NCBI RefSeq assembly: GCF_014805685.1
Contig: NC_060892.1
Coordinates: 25,387,560-25,451,559, forward strand
Source: Silurus meridionalis
Taxonomy: Eukaryota; Chordata; Actinopteri; Siluriformes; Siluridae
Reading direction: 5' to 3'
DNA length: 64,000 nucleotides
Shown: positions 1 through 13,592 of the stretch, one piece after another
How positions within the stretch are numbered: the stretch's first letter is position 1
Layout of the letters: each line of letters opens with the position of its first letter
Translations under genes and position numbers: made by a program
Notes under the pieces: generated by a model
What the model saw: the letters and a program-made list of their open reading frames with translations, nothing else
Databases searched by the model: none
Told to the model about the DNA's origin: nothing

Positions 1-2990
1 AAAAGCCTTTACATTTGTAAATGTGTACTGGAAACGGTAGAATAAATAGCGAAAAGACCACATTATTTTATGGCTTTATATTATGCAACTGGGACTGCCA
101 TTATCACGCCACCAGGGGGCACTCAAGGGGCAACTCAAGGACTAACTAATTTGGTGCATGATTGTTGCACTATTTTTTATTTATTTACATTTTCTGGAAA
201 ATGTATGCGAACGTATGATCTCATCTGTATCTCTAAAACCGGGTTAGAGAAATATAAGTGAGAAATATAAGATCGGAACCACCTGAAATTTTAGAAATAG
301 GAGCTCGAAATTTGAATAAAAATCTAATTAGTTTGCGCGCTACATTTACAACCACAAGATGGCAGTGTAATACACAACTCAGCAGGACAACAAGCTCCTG
401 AAGGGCCTTCAAAATAACACCAGATAAGGTATTACTTAAATGGTTTATAATTATTCAGTGATTTGAGCAGAAGTAAAATAACACCAGTACAAATTGACAA
501 ATGTAATAATCATTGCACATTGTTGTGGTGCGGCAGAAGCTTTTAGATTTTTCAGGTTCTTTAGATGTTTGTTGTATTTCTTCAGGGGTCTCGCATCCAA
601 TAAAACAGTAATCCGATAAACGTTTATTATGCATTGTTCATTCCTGAATAAAATCAGGTTTTTTTAAATCAGGTGAAGGGCTCAACAGTGGAAGCTTGGT
701 AGTGCTGGGGCTTGAACCGAAAACCTTCTGACCATCTGATCAGTGAGCCAGAGCCTTAAACTGCCACTGTACTAAAGCCCTAAAGTGCAACTGCCCCAAA
801 ACCAGTGGTCCTAAAGAAGCAACAGAACATTGATTAATCATATTTTAACTTGGTCACTCAGAGGCCCTCTAGAAGGCGTCCAATCACTTCGGGATTTTCA
901 TTTGCTTCGCAGAGCAACTAGTCAGAGCTCGCAAACCGCATCTGTAGCAAACTGCACAAACACATTCCTCTGGATTTAACAGCTGCTTTTGTTTGTTTTT
1001 TGAAAACATTGAGATTGTCCCGAATTCTCACAAAAATCCTCCTACTCCAAATCTCTCAGATTTTGATCATAAATATTATAATATTATGATAACGAGCGAC
1101 AAATGACACATCATTCAGTTCAACCGACGTCCGCGCAAAATGACTGAACCTGCGCTCGTACGACTGACAGAAACATCTGGCCTCTGAATTAATATTCATG
1201 GTCATACAAAATAGTCCAATTACAGTCTGCCTTGGGTGTAGTAAGATAAAACGAGATGATAATGTCAAATAGAAAGAACAAAAAAAAAGCTACACCTCTA
1301 TCATTCACTTCAAGGTCATTGCTGCTTGGCGAGTCTTGAAAGCCATCATTTATCAATGGAGACTTTTGGACGGAAGGTAAATGATCACTGCCCGCCCAGA
1401 AAAGCGTCCGCACGCTGGATTTTAACGCCGTTTCGTTCGATTCGACTTTTAAAAAAGACGCCTGGAATTAAAAGTCCTTATGCGATATTTTTATAATGCC
1501 ACCGAGACAGAAAAAATATCACATTTTTTCCCCCTCCAGCGAAACGTCCTATAACGTTCTGTGTAATATGTGTGTGATACATGGTTCAATAGAAAGTGAG
1601 GGGCTCGCATTCGGGCTTTAATAATGCAGCTCTGTATGTCTCAGAAGAGCGTTAATGTGGCCTCTATTGCTTGATAATGGTTGGTGAAGAATGGCAGGGC
1701 CTTCATGGGGTATCGAGTATTGCGCATTATGGCTCATGGGAGACTTTCTCCTCTCGAGAGCAGGAGTTAGAGGCTGTAATAGAGTCGAAGTGAAAATAAA
1801 ATGTACACATGTCCTCACTGAGACTATTACAGAAACAAAAAACACTCGAAGTCCAAATTTAATACTTGATTTAATTCACTTTATGAAAATGCTACGATAC
1901 TTTGATGTTCACAAGGCACATTGTGGCACTTTAGGGTAATTCTGTTTGTCATAATAATGGATGGACCCCATCTGAATCTGTGCCAAATTCCAGCCACACG
2001 TTTTTATACCCCCAAACTTTTACCGCAAATTTTGAGGTACACCATTGTAGGGTCTTCGGATCCATTTGCATGAAATTTTCCCCCTCACTTTTCAACCCAA
2101 ACCAGTTCCAGCATAACAAAACCGGCTTCATAAAGATTACATGGCTTGGAGTGGAAAATCTCGAGTGGTGGTCTCACCTCAACCCATCACGAATCCGAAA
2201 CGACTTACGGAAGTGCTTAATATTCAGATAAGGGGCTGATAGTGCTAGAATATTCCCTACATTTTGCCTCTTTCTACTGCACGATTTAGCGAAACCGTGG
2301 CCTTTGCTATCCCCGATTGCAACTGGTGGGTGGGCGGGTGCCGGGTGTCACACTGCATGTCATGTTGCAGCGAATCCGGCACGCAAAAAATCCTCGTTTA
2401 AATTACAGCCTGGACCACCGTCGGAGCTGCGCCGATATAAATAATGAATCCGCACGTTCTGGGTTCAAGCAGCTCAACAACACTGCTGTAGTACGACCCC
2501 TATAACCCTATGAAGCACATTGTTTTTGTAGACGGAGGCCAATCGCAGGGGTTCGTACAGCAAATGCTGCACATCAGTTACTCAACAAAGGGGAAAATGT
2601 AGTATTATTCATTCCTGGGTAGCTTTCGATAAGGAAACAGAGGGTTGAGTAGGTTTTCATGTCTTCATGCCTTCAATATATATAACATTATACTATTGTA
2701 TATTCAAAAACAAAAGACGTTCACCAAAGTGCGTCGCAGAAGCGTATTACTCGTATTTCTTTTTAATAAATGAATCAAACAAATCGATCAACAAAAAATG
2801 TCAATAAAATTCAGGATTATCATTTATTAAAAAAATGTTTATACGTCTCCATAAACCAACCGCATGTTTGTTCGTTTTCATGCAAGCTGCAGGTGTGATG
2901 ACCAGATTTCCGCCACATCATAAGAAGATGTGCAATGAGTACAAAAGCCCTTAAGTGCCCCTGAAGCCCCTTAAGTGCCCAGAGGGCACT
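1..2990. other. upstream region, no gene recognised
   Basis: Neither strand has an ORF with recognisable protein features. The segment holds a SINE-like fragment near 676-775 and otherwise AT-rich single-copy-looking DNA. The short ORFs present have no domain signatures and no splice context I could support. Confidence 0.5.
676..775 (+). mobile_element. SINE-like fragment
   Basis: AAGCTTGGTAGTGCTGGGGC, TTGAACCGAAAACCTTCTGA and CAGTGAGCCAGAGCC match the second half of the SINE-like family. Confidence 0.45.
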
Positions 2991-2994
2991 GTGT

Positions 2995-3421
2995 GAATGG
3001 TGCTATATTACTCAAAACGATGTCAGGGAGGGTGTGCAAAAAGGGGGAAGACAGAAAGAGAGAAGGGAGAGGGAGGGAGAGAGAGAGAGAGAAAAGCGAG
3101 TGAGGAGACGCGAGAGGAAGGAAGAGAGCGAGAGAGAGGGCTTGGTAGTGAAGCTGCCACTACGCTCGGCATCTTCTCGCTGACACACACCCACACACCC
3201 ACAAGGATCCTCGCATCCTTCACTACTTTGTCTTTACAGCCAAGCGAGCCTGATTTTGGTTCTTTTTTTCTTCATATCTCCATCTGATTTATTCAATTCC
3301 TCCTCTCTCTTTCTTTCTCTGTATGTCTCTAGCAGCTCTTTGTTTCTTCCAGACGTTTCACATAGGATCGTGAAGTAGCAAAAAAAAAAAAAAAACACAG
3401 AAAGCAAGACAGAAGCTTCAG
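2995..3421 (+). promoter_or_regulatory. thsd7b: candidate promoter and noncoding first exon of thsd7b
   Basis: A purine-rich GA stretch (3040-3145) is followed by sequence ending at a strong splice donor, TTCAG|GTAAGA, with the exon end at 3421. Coding exon 1 begins at a clear acceptor (15364/15365) 27 bases before its ATG, so at least one upstream noncoding exon must exist. This is the best donor I noticed upstream. No TATA box or CpG-island-like block stands out. The exon start and its link to exon 1 are inferred; other noncoding exons could lie between 3422 and 15364. Confidence 0.35.
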
Positions 3422-4064
3422 GTAAGAATGTGGAATGTGTGTATATGTGTGTCTGAGTGTGAGGTGTATTTTGAGAAGCTGATGCTTCCAGTAGGCTTTC
3501 CTGATGTATCTGTGACTATACTGTTGGTCTTTACCACATGCATTGACGTGAACTTTGTGAGAAGAACAGAAAAGAAGTGTCATATTGCACAATGCTTATT
3601 GAATCCTATGTAACGAAAGACTGCAACGTCAATTAATGACTTCCCAGGATACTGGACATTTACCAGGATAATTATTCATCTCGAAACATATTTAGGAACT
3701 GCCCTGAATTATTAATTAGCCTCTGAGAAGTGAACAGGGAAGGAGAAGAATTTGTAGGAGGTCTAAGGTGCGAGTCCGGAGTTTGAGATGCTCAAATGCG
3801 ATGCATGTTGCTTGTTGCTAACCTTGTTAATTGAGTCGTGGTTGAATTTTCCAACAAGTTTGAACTGTACAAGTTTGAAGTGACTCAAGCAACTGAAAAA
3901 GTTTTGAGGATGGATTTGGACTGTAATTAATATCAACAGTCTGCATCAACAATGGAAGAATAGTTCAGGACCACAGGTTTCATGAAAAATTCTGCATTTC
4001 AGCACCTTCCACTGAACAGCACCTCAACAATGATGGAACTGTAATGAATTTGGTGAAGAGGATG

Positions 4065-4365
4065 AGGAGGAGGTTCCCTTTTGAGTCTGGTTCCTCTTAA
4101 GGTTTCTTCCTCATGCCATCACAGGTGGGGGTTTCCTTGCAACAGGCAACACTGGCTCGCTCATTAGGGATCAACTTATTATGGATCTCATTAGGGATCA
4201 ACAATAATAAGGGAATTATAAGGAACAAACTTATAGGCTCTAAACTTTTTTTATACGATGTTTTGATCATTTTATTCAACTTTATTTTATAAAATTGCTT
4301 TATTTCTAAATCTGCTTTGAGACAATGTCCATTGTTAATTGCGCTCTACAAATAAAAAGAGCTTT
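4065..4365 (+). mobile_element. fish dispersed repeat (TCTGGTTCCTCT...GCGCTCTACAAATAAA type)
   Basis: TTGAGTCTGGTTCCTCTTAA, TTTCTTCCTCATGCCATC, GAGACAATGTCCATTGTTAA and GCGCTCTACAAATAAAAAG. The same landmarks occur reversed at 27660-27860 and 11240-11415, and in part at 17145-17215. Confidence 0.55.
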
Positions 4366-4399
4366 TTCGCATCTAAAGGTGATGCCGTTAACTCTACTG

Positions 4400-4795
4400 T
4401 AGAAACAGTGTTGAACCAGGAAGAAGTATTTTCACATGATGGTCACTACCTCTTTGGATTTTGACTTTTCTAGACATATTCCAAACTGGTAGCACAAAGT
4501 TGGAGGTACATAGGATGTCTTTGTGTGAAATTTTCCTGTCACTTGAACTAGGAGACCCAAAACTTGTTCCAGCATGAAATTGGAAGTGTAGGATCTCTTG
4601 ATATAGAGCTCTAAACCCTATAAAACAATGAATTGGAACCCCAGGCATCTTCAGTTAATTTACATCAGTACCTGTAGTGTAATGACCTCCATTCTCCACA
4701 AGCACACTTCAAAATCTAGTATAACATATTCCCAGAAGATTGGAAGTTATTATAAAATGTTATAGTCAGGTGTCAAAAAAATGTGGTCTGTATAG
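4400..4795 (+). mobile_element. Tc1-like MITE copy (GGGACACC family)
   Basis: It contains the family landmarks in order: GGTAGCACAAAGTTGG, TAGGATGTCTTTGTG, ACTAGGAGACCCAAA and TTCCCAGAAGA. The same order recurs in many places in the window. The family carries a relic of the Tc1 transposase phrase NPIEHLW in its centre. Confidence 0.6.
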
Positions 4796-5284
4796 CTTCA
4801 TACGCGTCCAACATCACAGCTAAACTTCGCAGCAAAATCTGTATTCGGAATTAAAAGCATTTAATACCCGGAGTTAAGAAGTAAAGTTCGAAACGTCAAA
4901 AGATTTAAATAGTTTAAATGTTTCGCATTAGATGGTGTGATTTGTGCAGAAGCATCAAAATCGGTATCGTTATAAAAATCAAACGCGCCACCATTTCATT
5001 CGAACACACAATTATCACTGTCGCAAATCCCGCTTTGGTGTTTACGACCCGCCGCTCTGCCTGATGGACAGATAAGACCACGTACTGGTCTGAACGATAA
5101 TAAAAGCTTAGCGCAGAAGAAGGTCGGAGAGCCTTCAAAAGCTCCCATTCTCATATTCTTGGCATTTTCCAGCTATTATTTCAGTGTAGTTCAGAAATCC
5201 AGCTTTTGTTCCATTCACATTATTGTTGTTCAGGAGTATTGGCAAAAGAGATTTGTTCTTGTCATATCTACCACATAAGCACAA

Positions 5285-5745
5285 GTATTGGGACACCTGA
5301 CTTTTCCAGCCATATGTGTTTCTTCCATGAACTGTTACTACAACGGTGGAGGCACACAACAATTCTTAAATGAACTAGGGGACTCAAACCTGTTCCAGTG
5401 ACTGCGCCCCTATGCGCAAAGCCAGCATTATAGTTTATATGGGTTGCAGTGGAAGATCTTGAGTGGCCTGCTATAGAGCTCTGACCTCAACCCTATTGGA
5501 CACCTTTGGAATAAATGTGAACGCTGACCGCACCCCAGGTCTCCTCACCTTCTCACCTACTTGTCTCAATACTTGACTTCACTAACAGGTTTGGGTCTCC
5601 TTGTTCATATGTAGAGAAAATTTCATGCTACCGCATCCAAGCAGACTCTAAAATCTAGTGGAACACCTTCTCAGAAGAATGGAGATTATTATAACAGCGA
5701 ATAGGGGCAAAACGTGGAACAAGATGTTCAAAAAGCACATATGAA
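5285..5745 (+). mobile_element. Tc1-like MITE copy (GGGACACC family), long copy
   Basis: Near-complete: AAGTATTGGGACACCTGACT, then GGAAGATCTTGAGTGGCCTG, CTCAACCCTATTGGACACCT, ATCTAGTGGAACA and the AAAAGCACATATG end. The central part corresponds to Tc1 transposase NPIxHLW, showing it to be an internally deleted Tc1-like element. Confidence 0.7.
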
Positions 5746-6111
5746 TTATTAATTGATTGATTGATTGATAGTTCTGATATTATTGATGAAATACAAATAT
5801 TCAAATATTCACATGAACTTTTTTCAATGCTTAATCAATTGTCTAGATTTGGTTCAATAAACTGTTACAGATACAGTGTTTGTAAATGCTGGTTTGTAAA
5901 CAAACCGTTCATTTATGGACATATTTCAGGGCTGAATCCGAGTGTGAGAGTTTAAGTCGTATAGGAAAAGACTTAATGTATGCAATCGGATTATGAATTA
6001 TTCATAGCGGGGGCAGAAGGGGTCACACGACGTCCAGTGAAAACAGGAGAAATGATTTAGCAAAACAAACACATATCGGTATAAAACACTGCATGTACCA
6101 ACACAAATATG

Positions 6112-6412
<301 letters not shown>

Positions 6413-7535
6413 GTAGGTGATCATAAAAAATTATAATCCGTTCATTTTTAGGGGAAGAATGATATGTGGCTGGAAAAGTGTCCCAGTACTTTTGGCTGTA
6501 CAGCAGACTCCGCAGACTCGTCCACAGCCATCACCCTTATAATTATTCTAAATTTCATTACTTTGGCAAAATGATTCATTTTTAATGAGTGAGTTTTCTA
6601 CCATTTAATTGGTTTTCTCTTCATTTTCGTAATTATATTCAGCATCTTAATTAGATCCAAGTGTGTTCATACAAACGCTCGTGGTTTTCCTGCTTCTTCT
6701 TCGCCGTTTTGTCAAGAGAAGGCATTAGCGACCGTATTGAAATCCATGCTGGGTCTGTAAACCGCCTGTCATGACCTGCGTTCCGAAGAAAACAAGAGAA
6801 GAAAAGGCCGTGCTTTTCCGCGTGTTCCAGGCCGTGCGTTTCCGCGTGTACCGCTCACTCTCATTGCTATTCACAAGAGCTTGTCTAGAGCATATCTTTT
6901 AATCTGCTAATTAGCCTCATTATGAAGTCTTGCCCGTGGGGCTCGAGCACAAGCCAAAACACACACACACACACACTCGCGCATTGTCGTACGCTCGGTA
7001 CCAGTGCTACTTTTAATTATGCAAGAACTGTGGCTACGGATCTCTAAAACCTTATTAGACTCAAACCACGTGGACCTACGCTCCTTATTAACGCTTTGGA
7101 ACACAGCAGCAAGGGTGCGTGTACAGTAATGCTATGAAAACAGCAGTGATGAATAAAACCAACAATCCCCGCAAATCTTGTTTACACTTCTACTGAAAAA
7201 AAAATGTTCAAAAGTTCCCACTTCTATAAGTGATGTAAAGTAAAAGTAGGGATGTAGAAGAACTGCACTTTCTGGGCAAACACTTGAGGACACTTGGATT
7301 TGTATGTTCATTTTGAACATCCCATTCCCCATTCAGCCCTCAAATCACCTTCCATATAAACTTCCACTCTTCTGGGAATATGTTCTACAACATTTTTGGA
7401 GATATGTGGACAATAATTGAATTCTACCTATTATTGATATTACCTTTCATAACATCTTATAACATCTGTTTTATCGTCCTGCTTCGTGAAGCCTTCACCA
7501 AAAAAGGCAACCCAAAAAAACAACCAATGTAGCTA

Positions 7536-7651
<116 letters not shown>

Positions 7652-8559
7652 CATCCGTTGTCATAGAAGTCATTTTCTTCTCTATAGTTTGGATGCAAAT
7701 CCCTAGCTAGAAACCTTTTGTCTGTGTAAGCAGTATAAAAGATCTCAGATAAAAAAGTTCTTCATCTTTATTTCTACTCCATGAATTTCCCCATCATAAG
7801 TAGGATTGCAGAAAGTCTTTAATCTTCGCCACCGACATTTGTACAGTCGAATGAATCCTGTACTGACGTCAAATGAATGCTACTCGTAGTTTTTATTGCA
7901 TCGTTATCTCTATTTTCCATATGCTTAATGTTAATTCGATTTCCTTCTCAGTTTGGAAATAGTTTTTGACGTCAACGAATTCGTTCCTTTTTTAAACGAT
8001 TCTTTAAAGTGACTCGGAAGAACGAGTCGTCTCGAAGAGTGATTCGTTGATTGATGCGCATGAGCGAAGCATCGCGAAATCTCCGAGTCAATCTGCTTAT
8101 TGAACATGGAACATTTTATTTAATTTCTGATCAAAAGAACGAAAGAACTAAATTATTTTTAAAATGTTTGTTCGTTTCGATGAAAGAGATTCGAGGAACC
8201 AATTCACTAAAATGATCCGATCTTCCCTTCACCAGCATTAAGAGGGTTTTATTTATATACAGAAAAATATAGATATCCGAAGCATGATTTTATAGTAAGG
8301 GATCATGGTTAATCCCATTTCTCCATTTCCAAATTGAAATGTTACAGATTTTGCTTTGTCATTTCTCATACAGCAATTTTTGTCTTCGGCACAAAGTCTA
8401 TAGCTCCCAGAGCGGCCACAATCTCTGTGTCTAATACTGAAACTTTCTGTTTCTCTGATGCAGTAAGATTTAAAGCTTTGTCCGTTTTTTTGGAACGCTC
8501 CTGAAAAAAAATCGAAGCTATTGCATGGGATCATGATGACTCATACACTATACGAAGAA

Positions 8560-8765
8560 AAATACTGGGACACCCGACTTTTCCTGCCTTATTTGGTTCT
8601 TCCCCACACTGTGAGCACAAATTTGGAAGCACACAGTTTTATAGGATGTCTTTAAATGCGGCGGCATGAGATTTTCCCTTCTTGGAAACCCACATGCCCT
8701 GTGAACAAACCGTTAACGTGGGTTGAAGAGGAAGATCTCCTTCTTATATAGAGTCTATAGAGAGT
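8560..8765 (+). mobile_element. Tc1-like MITE fragment
   Basis: ACTGGGACACCCGACTTTTC through TTGAAGAGGAAGATCTCC. This is the left half of the GGGACACC family; the right half is lost. Confidence 0.55.
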
Positions 8766-9994
8766 GGAAACAAAAAACACAACAAAGGACACCCTGAACC
8801 GCTGAGCAGCTAGAATCGGGTATCAGACACCAAGGGACAACATATGGCACAACATATGGGACAAAATTCCTCTTCCAGCAACTCGTCTTCTCATTTCTCC
8901 TGTATATAGACAGAACATGTGATGCTCCTAATTTTTTGGAGACCTGTTACAGACATCAAATTCAAAATTACCTTGATTTTTTTTCTTAGAATGTTTTTCG
9001 TGGATTTATAAGATTTGCAAATCATGCATATTGACACATTGTCCTTTTTTTTTAACTGGGGTTGTATTTTTTGTGCAAATCGTTGTATAATTTCACTTTA
9101 GAACTGAATTCAATGCTGGAGTACTTCTTCGGTTCTTCTAAAATGACATTTTTCAATATTGCTCATTCCTAACCACACGTTCAATTCCAGATTTTGAAAT
9201 AAAAGGCTTCACTTTGCACTTTTCGCGACGCCGAGATATTGCGGCGCATCCCTGCAGCGGGTTAGTGCGTATCTGCCATATGCTTCTGCTCCGAGCTCTC
9301 CACCAGTTCCCCGCGTCCTAATTGAACAGTAATTGACTCGACAGCAGGGAAGGTCAGTTTAGCTTGTCACTGTACGCCATGATTCATCACCATGTCAACT
9401 GTTACTCTATGCTGAAAGGCACACACACACACGCACATGCACATGCGTGCGCACACACACGCTCGCACACACGTGCGCACAAGTCACGAGAAGAAATGAT
9501 TGAGCAGATGGAGCCTGATGGTGTGCACAGAAGAATGGTTTCTGGGATGAAAGGATTAGTTGGAAAACATTTCAAAGCCTCCAAAAAAAAATAAATCGCA
9601 CCAGAGATTCTTCTCGTTCATTCCAGACGTGTTATAAATGTGTAGTAACAGGAGTAGTACTCAGTTCATCAGGTAAAGGCATCAATGTCATAACCAGGAA
9701 GTACAAAGAGAAATAGAGGACAGGAAACAGGGATAGGCTTAAAGCCAAATAAAAAGAACAATAACAGGATCTAAATCAGGAAACATTAGAGATGAGACAC
9801 AAAATAGGTGATCACATTAGGATAGTTAATCCGTTTAATAACCATGAACATGGGAGTTTGTGACAATATCATCTAGATCAATATTTAGGTTTAATCCCAG
9901 CATCACCAAGCTTAGACCTTAAGCAAGGCCCCTAACCACATGGCTGCTCAGATGTATGAATGGGATAAATGTAAGTGGCTCTGGTAAGTGGCTT

Positions 9995-10450
9995 TTTGAA
10001 CATTCCACATTGAGTCTCCATTGGCTGTTATAATAACCTCCAGTCTTCTGGGACGATGTTCCACTAGATTTTGAATCAATCCATGTAAACTAAATTTGTG
10101 CTCATTCAGCCCAAATACAGGTACTGATGTAGGTGATGCGAGGAGGCCTGGGGTGCAGTCAGTGTTCCAATCAATCCCAAGCGTGTCCATGTCGCACCTT
10201 CATGCTTATGGGAAGATGTTCCACTAGATTTTGGAGTGTGCTTGAAGACATTTTGGTCGGATATCTTCATAAATCAAGTTCTCTTATTCATTACAGACTA
10301 AACACCTACTCCTCCTTGCCTGAGCCTTGCCTGAGTTAAGAAACTAATTTATGCTATTGTATCCAAAAACGTCCTCCAAGTTTGTGCAAAAAATTTGGTG
10401 AAGAACCACATAGGGCTGTCGTCCCAATACTTTTGTTCATATAGTACATA
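9995..10450 (-). mobile_element. Tc1-like MITE copy, minus orientation
   Basis: It contains the complements of the family landmarks: TTTTTGAACATTCCACATT, TTCTGGGACGATGTTCCAC, GAGGAGGCCTGGGGTGCAG and CCAATACTTTTGTTCATATA. An internal part is duplicated or rearranged (a second GAAGATGTTCCACTAGATT near 10212). Confidence 0.6.
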
Positions 10451-11239
10451 TAGAATATGTGGTTGATCATGATAGGATGTATGATAGTACAGTGGAGGTG
10501 AGCCCAAGCTAGAACGTTCCTCTTTGAAGCAACTTCAACATAATGATTTTTTTTATCATTTTTCTGGTGTGGAGGTTCAGATTCTTAAAATCATGACGCT
10601 GATTCAGCGTCTGGATAAAACTGGAGAAAGAATACCCACTCAGCACTCTCTCTCGAACCTTTTTGAGATTTCTCCTCAATAGCAAAAAATTTGCCTTTGT
10701 CGAGTCTCAACCCCTCGTCCCTCATTTCACACCTCCATGGCATGGTAGAACCACAGCTGATTAGACATTGGTGGCCATTTCAGAAGGTGTCTGTTCCTTG
10801 CTTGAGCTTTAACGCTGCATGCGCCAAAGACCGCAGAGACCCGTTCCTGTTCTAATTGGTTCCTTCGTCCTGTTAATCCTCCATTGTAAATTTTGTGCAA
10901 CATTCATCAAACACAACAAGTCTGTGTAACGTGCACGATGGTAGACCCTCATTTAGGACCTGAATATACAATTGCAGTACCAATCACAACCACAAGCTCC
11001 AAAAACAGCAGCACAGAGCACATGAGAATTGGCAGGTGCCAGACCTCTTAGAGTCTGAATTCCATCTGTCCATGGTTCACGAATGAAACTACAAATAACT
11101 CTTGAATGTTTCAGATTTGTGCTTCATCTTTAATTTGATTTACTGAGTCTCACTGAATCTGGGTGCTTGGACCCCTGCGAATGCTTCTTGCACCTTTAAT
11201 AATATTTGATTTAACTTAACTAATATTTCAAAAATCTGG

Positions 11240-11415
11240 TATCCAATCCAATTTCCCATTCAATTCAAGTTTATTTCTGGAGAATTATAGAACTAAATGT
11301 ACATGCATGTGTATTTACCTCAGATAAAGAAGTCAGGGGCGATTGTGAGGCAAGAAAAAAAAGCTCCATTAGATAGTATGAGAGGAACCAGACTCAAAAG
11401 GGGAACCCATCCTCA
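11240..11415 (-). mobile_element. fish dispersed repeat, partial minus copy
   Basis: CATTCAATTCAAGTTTATTT at the 3' end and GAGAGGAACCAGACTCAAAA at the other side match the complement of the 4065-4365 family. The middle is degraded. Confidence 0.45.
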
Positions 11416-12299
11416 TCAGGGTGACACCAAGAGTGTGATTCTAAATAAAACATTCCTGAGCAACTCCTAAATTAGCTCGAGATCATTACAGATTCAACAC
11501 CTACTCCTCCATGCCTGAGCCTTTAAACGATGGAGAAACGGCATATGTAGAAGGTTATTTCTGCAATCTCGGATCTCATGGGATCATGATGATCATAGTT
11601 CAACAAAGATTTTTTTTTCCCAGCTCCCTGCTGATATCACGACCGAAGACCTTTTGCTGAAAGGCTATTATTTAGATAAGGTTTGTTTACTCATTTATTT
11701 ATTTCGATGAAAAGGCAACATCTGCGCAGCATTCCAGATGCAGGAGCATGAGGTTAATTCAAGTCTCGTCCAGGTTAATTAAAGCAACGACGTTAGCAAT
11801 CGGGTTCGATAAACTTCTCGGGTATTTAGAAACGTGCAAACGAGGAAAGGCGAATATTAGCAAGTTCAGTTAGAACCTGAGAGGTGTTTTTGAGCTTTTT
11901 GAACATTTCATCCACGTTTTTAATTTCCATGTGCTGTTATAATAACGTCCACACTTCTAAAAGAAGAAAGATCTAGAAGATTCTAGAAGATTCCACTCGA
12001 GGTCATGGAGCTGGCTTTGTGCACAGCTGTATTGTCATGCTGGAACAACTGTTACTATAGAAACCTGAAGGTATTAGAACAACCTTCCAGACAACTTTTA
12101 GAGCTGCGGTTATAGAACTTCAGCATCATCTGATCAATCAGGAACACATCAACAATATGGAGGAAACATGTCTACATCATGCTTCATGTAATGAAAAGGT
12201 GTTCCTTTAATTAGTCAAACAAACAGTTTAATCAGACGTCCTAACAGATACTTCCTGTTTTGAAAATAAATCTATTTAATTAAAGAAAAAAAAGATTGA

Positions 12300-12560
12300 T
12301 CGTTTTAATCAGGCAACATTTTCGGAGGTCCGTCTTTGTGCGTGTGTCCGTGAATGGATTCGTGTCTGAAATGATTAGCTTTGTAATTACTCAGGCTTGG
12401 CCAAGAGTCTCAACCCGGAGTGTCCAGGCCTATGCTAAGTGTCAGTCTGCAGACGTTTATGTGTTCCACGGGCAGACGGAAATAACAGCTGAAGGTCTGA
12501 TAGCCGAAAAAGGGCCATTACCGGCCTCTGCGTCTCACACCCCGAGGACTCAATAACTCT
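12300..12560. promoter_or_regulatory. candidate noncoding regulatory island before exon 1
   Basis: Repeat-free island with ATGATTAGCTTTGTAATTAC (TAATTA at 12384-12389) and CAGGCTTGGCCAAG. The 86-codon frame it holds shows no domain. Confidence 0.22.
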
Positions 12561-12934
12561 CGCAATTATGCTCTGCTTATGAACTCCACAAATTAATATT
12601 GTTCTCCAACGGTGCAGAGATAAAAGAGCACAGAAGTGTTGTCTGTGTGTTTAGGATGGGAGGAGACAGCAGAAGGAGCGCTGGCATGGAACTGAATACT
12701 GGGAATGAGATCAAAAGGATTCAGTTCAAGAGGCAGATTAGAGACAATCCACAGGATCTTTTGAAATAACTCTGGAGTTTTTCCTCCGAGAAAAGGTTGA
12801 ACATTCCAAAATGACTTAAATGCTTGTGCGCTCCTGAGCAAAAAAAAAAAAAAAACTCAAATATCAAAATATGAAGCTTTTAATGGTCTGGATCACTGGG
12901 CAGAAAATTTGCTAGAACGCTAGAAACTGGTCAG

Positions 12935-12937
<3 letters not shown>

Positions 12938-13004
<67 letters not shown>
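12938..13004. repeat. (CA)n microsatellite
   Basis: Uninterrupted CA repeat of about 33 units. Confidence 0.97.
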
Positions 13005-13007
<3 letters not shown>

Positions 13008-13084
13008 TCACTTGTATATACATATATACTTATACTGTATTGTATATGTTCTGTATTGCTATATACAGTGTTGTACAATATTTA

Positions 13085-13290
13085 GCAAGATGGAAGGTGA
13101 GGGAGGTGGTTAAGCCATTGGACTTTGGATCTGAAGGCCGTGAGTTTAAATCCCAGCCACACCAATCTGCCACTACTGGGCCCCTGAGCAAGACCCTTCA
13201 ACCCCATAGCTGCTTAGTTTTATGTAAGAGATAAATGTAAGTTGCTCTGGATAAGGGTGTCTACCAAATGCCATAAATGTGTATATTACA
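13085..13290 (-). mobile_element. SINE-like fish repeat, minus copy
   Basis: GAGTTTAAATCCCAGCCACA, CCCCTGAGCAAGACCCTTCA, AGTTGCTCTGGATAAGGGTG and CCAAATGCCATAAATGTG give an almost full-length reversed copy. Confidence 0.65.
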
Positions 13291-13543
13291 TTATACGACA
13301 TTGTTACATTATATTAAATGATATTATATTATATTGTCAACATTAATTAAAACATCAGTGTCTCGTCCTTCTGCCCGCATGCTTGCCCACTCTTACCCGC
13401 CCTTAGCATTTCATTTATTGTTGCTAATTTCCTGACCAATGATCCAGTCGTTTGTTGTGAAGAGCATTAAAAGCTTCATATCTGACCTGTTTTTGAAGCA
13501 TAAATGCAAATCAGATTCGCGTTTAGATAACAGCACAAAGGAC

Positions 13544-13546
<3 letters not shown>

Positions 13547-13584
<38 letters not shown>
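13547..13584. repeat. (GA)n microsatellite
   Basis: Uninterrupted GA repeat of about 19 units. Confidence 0.95.

Positions 13585-13592
<8 letters not shown>

Noticed and set aside
2997..3287. Glu/Arg-rich 96-codon frame
   Set aside because: Product of a GA-rich tract; more likely promoter or 5'UTR than protein.
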